Positions 1 to 5,133 of a stretch of DNA of 5,697 nt are shown in pieces. This DNA is from Oscillospiraceae bacterium (GTDB lineage: Bacteria > Bacillota > Clostridia > Oscillospirales > Oscillospiraceae): contig JAFXBH010000060.1 of NCBI GenBank assembly GCA_017521875.1, forward strand, positions 1 to 5,697, in the 5' to 3' direction. A model generated the notes under the pieces. The model ran no database searches, was not told the DNA's origin, and saw only the letters and a program-made list of their open reading frames with translations. Position 1 is the first letter of the stretch; each line of letters starts with the position of its first letter. The position numbers were made by a program, and so were the translations under genes.

Positions 1-714
1 CCGGTACCCCTGCCCTATCCGCCAAAAATCCGTCAGGGGTCTATGGTCCCAAAGAAGTTCCCGGTAGGACTGCTCGTCCAATTGAGCGATCCGTACACCA
101 TCAGCATCGGCAGGCATTCGCTTGGCTACAATGTCCATGGCAATTTTGGCAAGATATAAATTCGTACCGATCCCTGCGGTAGCGGTAATGCCGGTATTGT
201 GCAGCACCTGCCGAATGATCCTTTGGGTCAATTCGTAAGGGGTCAGACCGTAGGTTTTTAAATACGGCGTCGCGTCGATAAACACCTCGTCTACGGAGTA
301 CACATGGATATCCTCCGGGGCAATGAACTCCAGGTAGGTTCGGTACACCGCGGTGCTGCAGGCCATATAGTGAGCCATACGGGGCGGCGCAACAATAAAA
401 TCCACCTCCAGATCCGGACGCATCCGAAGTTGCTCCGCGTCCCACGAGCGGCCTGCAAAGACTCTGCCTGGGGCGTTTCTCAGGCGCGCAGCGTTGACCT
501 CCCGAACCCGTTGCTTCGCCTCAAAAAGCCGCGGACGCCCCGGTACGCCCAACGCCTTCAGTGCCGGAGAAACCGCAAGGCAGATGGTCTTGTCTGTGCG
601 GCTTTCATCTGCCACCAGCAGATTGGTGGTCATAGGATTCAGTCCCCGTTCCACACATTCTACGGAAGCGTAGAAGGACTTTAAGTCAATGGCGAGATAC
701 ACTTTTTCCTGCAT
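1..714 (-). CDS. Y-family translesion DNA polymerase (UmuC/DinB-like), C-terminus cut by window edge
   Basis: The product is a lesion-bypass DNA polymerase that copies past damaged template bases. My own translation gives 238 residues in the window; the thumb and little-finger domains lie beyond the left edge. Visible motifs are AIDLKSFYASVE (residues 8-19), with metal-binding D10 and probable steric-gate Y15, and YSVDEVFID (139-147), with catalytic D142 and E143. GIGTNLYLAKIA (181-192) is the conserved palm helix, and the last residues, TDFWRIG (228-234), match the segment leading into the thumb. All three catalytic carboxylates are present. The stretch ESRTDKTICLAVSPALKALG (37-56) resembles the UmuC/ImpB-like polymerases widespread in Firmicutes, so I assign neither dinB nor umuC. 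The ATG start at 714 is fixed by a GGAGG five bases upstream and by the motif I position. It is a separate unit, downstream of the TRAP terminator, with its own LexA-controlled promoter. Family confidence is high; subfamily and intactness are unknown. Confidence 0.95.
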   Translation of the reverse strand, partial: MQEKVYLAIDLKSFYASVECVERGLNPMTTNLLVADESRTDKTICLAVSPALKALGVPGRPRLFEAKQRVREVNAARLRNAPGRVFAGRSWDAEQLRMRPDLEVDFIVAPPRMAHYMACSTAVYRTYLEFIAPEDIHVYSVDEVFIDATPYLKTYGLTPYELTQRIIRQVLHNTGITATAGIGTNLYLAKIAMDIVAKRMPADADGVRIAQLDEQSYRELLWDHRPLTDFWRIGQGYR

Positions 715-719
715 AATAG

Positions 720-724
720 CCTCC
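720..724 (-). promoter_or_regulatory. Ribosome binding site of the Y-family polymerase gene
   Basis: On the minus strand GGAGG is followed by the five-base spacer CTATT and then ATG. This fixes the start at 714, which no upstream candidate rivals. Confidence 0.85.
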
Positions 725-735
725 GTTGTTTTTAT

Positions 736-749
736 AGAACTTTTGTTCG
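736..749 (-). promoter_or_regulatory. LexA/DinR SOS box controlling the Y-family polymerase
   Basis: The minus strand reads CGAACAAAAGTTCT. It matches the Gram-positive LexA (DinR) operator, CGAAC-N4-GTTCG, at every position of the GAAC-N4-GTTC core and lacks only the final G. It begins five bases after the -10 element and covers the predicted transcription start, an ideal place to block RNA polymerase. LexA cleavage during the SOS response would free the promoter. Match and position are seen directly; LexA binding is inferred from the known consensus. Confidence 0.9.
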
Positions 750-754
750 ATAAT

Positions 755-783
755 AGTATAACAAAAAAAGAGACATTTTGCAA
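755..783 (-). promoter_or_regulatory. Sigma-A promoter of the Y-family polymerase gene
   Basis: On the minus strand, TTGCAA (783-778; 4 of 6 to consensus) and TATACT (760-755; 5 of 6) are separated by exactly 17 bases. The predicted start is near 748, inside the SOS box, giving a leader of roughly 34 bases. The weak -35 is normal for an inducible repair gene. The -35 lies 16 bases beyond the TRAP operon terminator. Confidence 0.75.
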
Positions 784-798
784 GTCCCTTTTATTCCC

Positions 799-834
799 AA
801 AAATGGCGAAGACACATTTGCGTCTTCGCCATTT
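799..834 (-). terminator. Rho-independent terminator of the TRAP operon
   Basis: A perfect 13-bp stem pairs 801-813 with 822-834 around an 8-base loop. On the minus strand it is followed by TTTTT, partly within the stem end, and then GGG. It starts four bases after the permease stop codon. The T-run is short, but stem strength and position make termination likely. It insulates the SOS-controlled polymerase from TRAP transcription. Confidence 0.88.
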
Positions 835-837
835 GAA

Positions 838-2781
838 TTATGCCAATTGGGAGGCTTTCTTTCGTTCGATCAGTTGTACAATCACAACCACGGCCACCAA
901 GGACAATCCTACCACATCGGTGACGATGCCAGGGATAATCAGCAGCAAGCCGCCGGCAGCAACAATGATTCTAAACGGCCATTTCAGGTTGGAAAGCAGG
1001 TATCCCTCCAGGGCAACCGACACGCCAAACATACCGACGATCGATGTAACTGCAATCAAAATAACTTCCCAGATATTCGTATCAATAAACAGCATTGCCG
1101 GATTCAAAGCAAATACATAAGGAACAATGAATGCGCCAATGGCCAGTTTCGTAGAGGTCAGAGCCGTCTTCATGGGGTTGGCCTGGGCGATTGCCGCGCC
1201 GGCATAGGCGGCCAGCGCCACAGGAGGCGTCAGGTCTGCCACAATGCCGAAGTAGAATACAAAGAAGTGGGCTGCCAAAGTGGGAACTCCCATTTGGATC
1301 AAGATGGGCGCACAAGTGGCTGCCATAATGCAGTAGTTGGCAGTGGTGGGAACACCCATACCCAGAACAATGCAGCACAGCATTGTCAGGAACAGCGCAA
1401 TGATCACCTGGTTGCCTGCCAAGGTAACGATACCATTAAACAGTTTATATGCCAAGCCGGTAGAACCGATAATGCCGGCAATAATACCTGCGATACCACA
1501 GGCTACTGCTACGGTGATCATACCCTGACCGCCGGCAGCCAATGCTTCCAAAAAGCGTTTGGGGGTGATCCGGGTTTCCTTATTAAACATACTGACCACA
1601 ACGGCCACCACAACGGCAATTGCCGCTGCGTAAGCGATAGATTTGGTACTGGTGGCTACCAAGTAGATCAACAGGATCAGAGGCAGCAGCAGGTATGTTT
1701 TCTTCAGCAGGGGCTTCAGCCGGGGCAGTTCTTCCGCAGTCAAGCCACGCAAGCCTTCCTTCTTCGCCTCCAAATGGACGGTGATGAACACACCTGCAAA
1801 GTACAAAACCGCAGGCAAGATGGCTTTCAGAACCACACTGGAATAAGGAACGCCAACAGTTTCTGCCATCAGGAAAGCGGCAGCGCCCATAATGGGGGGC
1901 ATAATCTGACCACCGGTAGAGGCAGCCGCCTCAGCCGCAGCGGCAAACTCCGGCTTGTAGCCAGTTCTCTTCATCAGAGGAATGGTCACCGCACCGGAAC
2001 CAACGGTGTTGGCCACAGAAGAACCGGACACCATACCTTCCATTGCGCTGGCCACAACTGCAACCTTTGCAGGGCCACCGGAGAAACGACCCACCAGAGC
2101 ATTGGAAATTTGAATAAAGAAATCCGCAATGCCGGTGCGCTCCAAAAACGCGCCGAAGATGATGAACATTACGATGTACTTGGAGCAGACATTGACAGGT
2201 GTGGAGAGGATGCCCTCTTTAGAGTAGAACAGAACACGGATATACTCTGTGATCCGCGCCATAATGTTGGGATTGGTAGAACCCCAAATCAGGGCATATA
2301 CCAACAACACACCGGCCACGATCAAAATCGGCAAACCCACACAACGGCGGCAAAGTTCCACCAGGCAGATAATGCCCAGAATACCGATCGCTACCTCGTA
2401 GGGTTGAATAGAAAAGTTGGCAACGATGGTATTGGCGTTGATGGTATAGTACAAAAATGCACCGGTACCAATCACCATCAGCACGATATCGTACCAGGGC
2501 ATAAAGTTTACTCTCTGTTTACCCTTTTTGACCGGAAATACCAGATAGCCAATCAGCGTAATGTACGCCATAAAACTGGTCAGACGAATTTCGTCCAACC
2601 AGGTAGCAACCAATGTCACATAAATGCAGAAAACGGAAAAGACTGCCAAAATGATGGTAACCACCAGTTTGGGAGTACCTTCCCAAATTCGGGTATTCGA
2701 CTCGCGGTCGAATTTTTTCATAACTTCATCCAGATCCATATGTTCCTGGACCTGTGCGTCGTTTTTCTTAAAAAGCGCCAT
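838..2781 (-). CDS. TRAP transporter fused permease subunit, TAXI type (DctQ-like plus DctM-like)
   Basis: This 647-residue integral membrane protein is the translocating part of a tripartite ATP-independent periplasmic (TRAP) transporter. Such systems import small carboxylates or amino acids using an ion gradient, Na+ in the characterised examples. The cytoplasmic N-terminus (1-35) precedes about five helices (roughly 37-165) corresponding to the small-subunit-like part. The DctM-like core follows: GAFLERTGIADFF (210-222), GGPAKVAVVASAMEGMVSG (235-253), GSSVANTVGSG (253-263), TGGQIMPPIMGAAAF (289-303), GMGVPTTANY (474-483) and ADLTPPVALAAYAG (515-528). The two core halves resemble each other, as expected from this family's internal duplication. 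Length and motifs fit intact fused TAXI-type permeases. The ATG at 2781 is supported by AAGGAGG five bases upstream. The gene lies 68 bp after the binding-protein gene with an intervening hairpin, and both share the promoter at 3901-3928. It uses no TTA, CTA or TCA codons, hinting at strong codon selection. The substrate is not deducible. Confidence 0.96.
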   Translation of the reverse strand: MALFKKNDAQVQEHMDLDEVMKKFDRESNTRIWEGTPKLVVTIILAVFSVFCIYVTLVATWLDEIRLTSFMAYITLIGYLVFPVKKGKQRVNFMPWYDIVLMVIGTGAFLYYTINANTIVANFSIQPYEVAIGILGIICLVELCRRCVGLPILIVAGVLLVYALIWGSTNPNIMARITEYIRVLFYSKEGILSTPVNVCSKYIVMFIIFGAFLERTGIADFFIQISNALVGRFSGGPAKVAVVASAMEGMVSGSSVANTVGSGAVTIPLMKRTGYKPEFAAAAEAAASTGGQIMPPIMGAAAFLMAETVGVPYSSVVLKAILPAVLYFAGVFITVHLEAKKEGLRGLTAEELPRLKPLLKKTYLLLPLILLIYLVATSTKSIAYAAAIAVVVAVVVSMFNKETRITPKRFLEALAAGGQGMITVAVACGIAGIIAGIIGSTGLAYKLFNGIVTLAGNQVIIALFLTMLCCIVLGMGVPTTANYCIMAATCAPILIQMGVPTLAAHFFVFYFGIVADLTPPVALAAYAGAAIAQANPMKTALTSTKLAIGAFIVPYVFALNPAMLFIDTNIWEVILIAVTSIVGMFGVSVALEGYLLSNLKWPFRIIVAAGGLLLIIPGIVTDVVGLSLVAVVVIVQLIERKKASQLA

Positions 2782-2807
2782 GAGAACCTCCTTGTATAGT
2801 CGCGGAA

Positions 2808-2837
2808 ATGGCTGCGGCCGAAACCAGCCGCAGCCAT
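2808..2837 (-). promoter_or_regulatory. Intergenic hairpin between binding-protein and permease genes
   Basis: A perfect GC-rich 11-bp inverted repeat (2808-2818 with 2827-2837; arm ATGGCTGCGGC) encloses an 8-base loop. On the minus strand it is followed by TTCCGCG, not a run of T, so it should not be a full terminator. It sits 12 bases after the binding-protein stop and 14 bases before the permease ribosome binding site. Similar hairpins in transporter operons protect the upstream mRNA or attenuate transcription, so the binding protein is made in excess over the permease. That role here is inferred. Confidence 0.7.
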
Positions 2838-2849
2838 CGAAAAATTACA

Positions 2850-3812
2850 TTACTTAGATTCTACGGTAATGTTTTTCTCCGCAAAATACTTGGCAGCGCC
2901 CTTGTGGAAAGGAGCGGTCATACCGCTGGTAGCATTCTCCAAAGAGAGTTCAGCACCCTTGGCGTGGTTAGCAGAGATGGTAGAAATATTGTCAAAGATG
3001 GCCTTGGTAATGTTGTAGACATCCTCTTCGGAAGCAGAAGTGTTAACAATCAGGGTTGCCTTAACGGTGACGGTGGTCACATCTGTTTCCTGTCCCTTGT
3101 AAGTACCGGCAGGGATCACATAAGAGGTGTAGTAAGGAGAACTGTTCATCAGTGCGGTGGCGATATCACCATCAATGGGAACCAGAGAAGCACTGGAGGC
3201 CATACACAGTTCAGTAATCGCGGGGGTAGGAGCGCCGGCTACGATAAAGGCAGCATCGATCTTGCCGTCCTTCAGAGCATCAGCAGAGTCGCCAAAGGAC
3301 TGGTACTGGGCCTGAATATCACTCTCGGACAGGCCGGCAGCAGCCAGGATGTCCACAGCGTTGAAGTATACGCCGGAGCCGGAAGCGCCGATGGATACTT
3401 TCTTGCCCTTCAGGTCAGCCACGGACTTAATGGAGGAATCCATTGTGATCAACTGAACAGCCTCAGCGTACAGACCGCCGATAACACGGAAGGAATCAAT
3501 CTTACCTTCCTTCTCAAAGGAACGAGTGCCGGCTGCGGCATAAGCCATAACATCGGACTGCACAGTGCCCAACTGATAGTTGCCGGAGTGGATGCCCAAA
3601 ATATTGGCCTTGGAGCCGTCAGTGGAAACCACATTGACATTGATACCGGCTGCGGTCTTGATCTGGTTGCCCAGAACGCCGCCGTATGCGTAGTAAGTGC
3701 CGGCAGTACCACCGGTACCCATTGTCATATTCTTGATGTTGCTTGTACCTGCGCAAGCGGTCAGCGCCAACGCCATAACCAGCACCAAAATAACAGAGAT
3801 TAATTTCTTCAT
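2850..3812 (-). CDS. TAXI-family TRAP transporter substrate-binding lipoprotein
   Basis: This 320-residue binding protein captures the substrate outside the membrane and delivers it to the fused permease encoded next. The N-terminus is a lipoprotein signal: K2-K3, a hydrophobic core (4-17) and lipobox LTAC with C20 as the lipidated residue, as expected for a Gram-positive anchor. The mature part opens with the TAXI hallmark MGTGGTAGTYYAYGG (31-45). It continues with VVSTDGSKANI (61-71), LGTVQSDVMAYA (81-92), DLKGKKVSIGASGSGVYF (133-150) and the C-terminal PFHKGAAKYFAEKN (301-314), a variant of the usual HPGA-type ending. Length is normal for the family. The ATG at 3812 is supported by GGAGG seven bases upstream and by the signal peptide. 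It is the first gene of the operon, behind a consensus promoter and a structured leader. Like the permease gene it lacks TTA, CTA and TCA codons. TAXI proteins with known ligands bind glutamate-like or dicarboxylate molecules; the ligand here is unknown. Confidence 0.96.
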   Translation of the reverse strand: MKKLISVILVLVMALALTACAGTSNIKNMTMGTGGTAGTYYAYGGVLGNQIKTAAGINVNVVSTDGSKANILGIHSGNYQLGTVQSDVMAYAAAGTRSFEKEGKIDSFRVIGGLYAEAVQLITMDSSIKSVADLKGKKVSIGASGSGVYFNAVDILAAAGLSESDIQAQYQSFGDSADALKDGKIDAAFIVAGAPTPAITELCMASSASLVPIDGDIATALMNSSPYYTSYVIPAGTYKGQETDVTTVTVKATLIVNTSASEEDVYNITKAIFDNISTISANHAKGAELSLENATSGMTAPFHKGAAKYFAEKNITVESK

Positions 3813-3839
3813 AATTCTTCCTCCCGAAATTTGATGTAT

Positions 3840-3862
3840 GATTTACGCCTTCCGGCGCAATC
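3840..3862 (-). other. Leader hairpin 2 with GNRA-type tetraloop
   Basis: In the minus-strand transcript, GATTGCGCC and GGCGTAAATC pair around a GGAA loop. This gives nine pairs, including one G-U, with one bulged A. GGAA fits the GNRA tetraloop pattern. The hairpin lies 15 bases upstream of the GGAGG of the TAXI gene and could affect translation or mRNA stability. Pairing is read directly; function is unknown. Confidence 0.6.
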
Positions 3863-3864
3863 GG

Positions 3865-3886
3865 CAAGTCGAAACATTTCAACTTG
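3865..3886 (-). other. 22-base inverted repeat in the TRAP leader (leader hairpin 1 or operator)
   Basis: The minus strand begins CAAGTTGAA and ends TTTCGACTTG around a small AU-rich loop. As RNA it forms a nine-pair stem with one U-G pair and an AUGU loop. As DNA it is an imperfect palindrome, symmetric at 18 of 22 positions. It lies about 8-29 bases downstream of the predicted transcription start. That position suits either an mRNA hairpin or a repressor operator, and the sequence alone does not decide. Only two bases separate it from the next hairpin. Confidence 0.6.
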
Positions 3887-3892
3887 TATTGA

Positions 3893-3900
3893 TGTATACA
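3893..3900. promoter_or_regulatory. 8-bp palindrome at the TRAP transcription start
   Basis: TGTATACA is a perfect 8-bp palindrome directly adjoining the -10 hexamer and covering the predicted start near 3894. It could be the core of a repressor site. It is short and AT-rich, so chance is a real alternative. Confidence 0.3.
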
Positions 3901-3928
3901 ATTATACTCATTGAATTTCATTTGTCAA
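3901..3928 (-). promoter_or_regulatory. Consensus sigma-A promoter of the TRAP operon
   Basis: On the minus strand a perfect TTGACA (3928-3923) and a perfect TATAAT (3906-3901) are separated by 16 bases, one short of optimum. It lies between the upstream gene's terminator and the TAXI gene, leaving a leader of about 82 bases. Two perfect hexamers suggest high basal strength, with control added by a downstream operator or leader structure. Confidence 0.9.
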
Positions 3929-3952
3929 GGGAGAACTCCGTATTTCCTCAAC

Positions 3953-3988
3953 AAAAAAACTGCCGAAAACATAGTATTTTCGGCAGTT
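3953..3988 (-). terminator. Rho-independent terminator of the membrane/OB-fold gene
   Basis: A perfect 12-bp stem (3958-3969 with 3977-3988) has a 7-base loop, and on the minus strand its end runs into seven T residues (3959-3953). It starts 11 bases after the stop codon at 4000. The core is CTGCCGAAAA paired with TTTTCGGCAG. It ends about 25 bp before the -35 of the TRAP promoter, separating the two units. Confidence 0.93.
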
Positions 3989-3999
3989 GGAAGATCATT

Positions 4000-5001
4000 T
4001 TATTGTACAGAGTCGGTGGTGGTAAAAATATACACATCCAGGTAGTTATTTCCGGTGACCGGACCGATGGTTCCGTTTACTGTGACGGTACGGCCCAAGC
4101 GCATTGTTTCTGCAATTTCCGGCGTCACAGGACAGAACCAATAAGCAATCTCCTCCCCTGCATCCAACTGGATATAGGCCTGGCAGGAAAAACCGGATTC
4201 CAGCGCATACTGGCCACCTACCTTGCTGACCTGAGAGGTGACGGTGATCTCTGCGCCGGCATACTCACTGATAAACAATTCCCTTTGGTCATTGGCAATG
4301 GTCCGGATCTCCTCCAAAGTCATCTGCCGGGTCTTGCCGCTGTTGGTCACCACAGTGGCCTTTACCGCCTGACTGTTGTCTGTGAGTGCAGAAATGCCGG
4401 TATAGAGCAAAATGGCAACCAACATGATGCTCACCAGCACCCAAAGCCGCTTATTTTTCCGGGTTTGGATTTCTGCAGCAGGGGGTTGGGATGTCTCCTC
4501 CCCTTCTGTTACAGGTACTGCCATCAGATTCTTCCATAAAATCAGCAGCGGGCCGAGTGCAATGACAAAATGCACCAGCAGGAACATCACCGTTGACTGC
4601 TGCAGCAACAATGTGCCTGCCATATTCACCACATAGCACAACAGTGCTGCCAACGCTGATACCGGCAAAATTGCCCGGATAAAGTCCGTTTTCTTCTCAA
4701 TGAATCCCAAATAGCACAGTGCTGTCAGGCAAATGCAAAGGCCAAACACCAGACTGTCTGCCAGGCCGGTCAGGGCGTATAACAATTCATAGGAATGCAG
4801 ACCCCAACCCGCTTCAAAAACAAACAGTTCAATGGGTTGACCGGCACCGCAACTCAGCAGCGCAGATACCAACGCCATAACCGCTACAAAGGATGCTTTT
4901 TTTGCTTTCTTCGTTTCCGGTTTCCGCCACAGTTTGGCAATCAGCATCACCACCACGGCCAACCCAAAGGCCAGTAATGATCTGATCAACTGGTAATCCA
5001 T
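4000..5001 (-). CDS. Six-helix membrane protein with external OB-fold-like (tRNA_anti-like) domain, function unknown
   Basis: I do not recognise a named gene. The 333-residue product has six likely membrane segments, near residues 6-23, 37-55, 73-97, 108-130, 136-157 and 185-204. Positive charges at 24-35, 102-109 and 181-185 place those loops inside, so both ends should face outward. The soluble C-terminal part (about 205-333) contains NDQRELFISEYAGAEITVTS (237-256), AYIQL (275-279), a short WFC strand and LGRTVTVNGTI (302-312), then LDVYIF. This 'Y-G-x-x-I-T-V-T ... L-G-x-x-V-T-V-x-G' pattern resembles the tRNA_anti-like OB-fold family, whose name does not imply proven tRNA binding. An acidic, Pro-rich cytoplasmic linker (163-180) joins helices 5 and 6. 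The ATG at 5001 follows GAGGG by seven bases. The gene has its own promoter and terminator. The OB-fold call is by eye; the function is unknown. Confidence 0.85.
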   Translation of the reverse strand: MDYQLIRSLLAFGLAVVVMLIAKLWRKPETKKAKKASFVAVMALVSALLSCGAGQPIELFVFEAGWGLHSYELLYALTGLADSLVFGLCICLTALCYLGFIEKKTDFIRAILPVSALAALLCYVVNMAGTLLLQQSTVMFLLVHFVIALGPLLILWKNLMAVPVTEGEETSQPPAAEIQTRKNKRLWVLVSIMLVAILLYTGISALTDNSQAVKATVVTNSGKTRQMTLEEIRTIANDQRELFISEYAGAEITVTSQVSKVGGQYALESGFSCQAYIQLDAGEEIAYWFCPVTPEIAETMRLGRTVTVNGTIGPVTGNNYLDVYIFTTTDSVQ

Positions 5002-5037
5002 ATATGTACCCTCTTTCTACGATAACATCTAAAAGTA

Positions 5038-5066
5038 AGTATAGCATTATAGCGGCATAAAAGCAA
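5038..5066 (-). promoter_or_regulatory. Extended -10 promoter of the membrane/OB-fold gene
   Basis: On the minus strand TTGCTT (5066-5061; 4 of 6) and TATACT (5043-5038; 5 of 6) are separated by 17 bases, and TGC directly before the -10 makes an extended -10 element. The predicted start is near 5031, giving a leader of about 30 bases. It lies after the terminator of the ABC gene, so the membrane gene can be transcribed alone. Confidence 0.72.
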
Positions 5067-5096
5067 GACATCTCCATCCACCGCCTCTTCCACAGG

Positions 5097-5126
5097 AAAA
5101 GGAGTTGCAGGTGAACCCGCAACTCC
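5097..5126 (-). terminator. Rho-independent terminator after the ABC ATPase gene
   Basis: Perfect 8-bp arms (5101-5108 and 5119-5126; GGAGTTGC with GCAACTCC) can extend inward by a G-U and two G-C pairs around a TTCA loop. On the minus strand four T residues follow, then CC. The short T-run suggests moderate efficiency, so some read-through into the next gene is possible. It starts eight bases after the ATPase stop codon. Confidence 0.75.
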
Positions 5127-5133
5127 ATAGTTC

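Noticed and set aside
101..445. A 114-residue minus-strand frame overlapping the polymerase gene
   Set aside because: It lies in a different frame from the polymerase, has a Cys/Gly/Arg-rich low-quality sequence and no ribosome binding site. The polymerase frame through the same bases carries all catalytic motifs.
778..2799. A 673-residue plus-strand open frame covering the whole permease gene
   Set aside because: It is in exact codon register with the minus-strand permease. Its product is a Gln/His/Asn/Arg-rich sequence with no domain signal, the mirror image of hydrophobic codons. It exists because the real gene lacks TTA, CTA and TCA codons.
2808..3803. A 331-residue plus-strand open frame opposite the TAXI gene
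   Set aside because: It is also in codon register with the real gene and has no recognisable motif. The minus strand encodes a clear lipoprotein signal and TAXI motifs over the same bases.
3840..3886. Tandem hairpins as a guanidine-II (mini-ykkC) riboswitch
   Set aside because: That class needs two hairpins with conserved ACGR-type loops. The loops here are AUGU and GGAA, so the class does not fit.
5046..5051. A perfect TATAAT (minus strand) as the -10 of the membrane-protein gene
   Set aside because: The hexamer 17 bases upstream is GAGATG, which is not a -35. TTGCTT fits TATACT at 5043-5038 with correct spacing and an extended -10 TGC, so that pair is preferred. An alternative weak start cannot be excluded.
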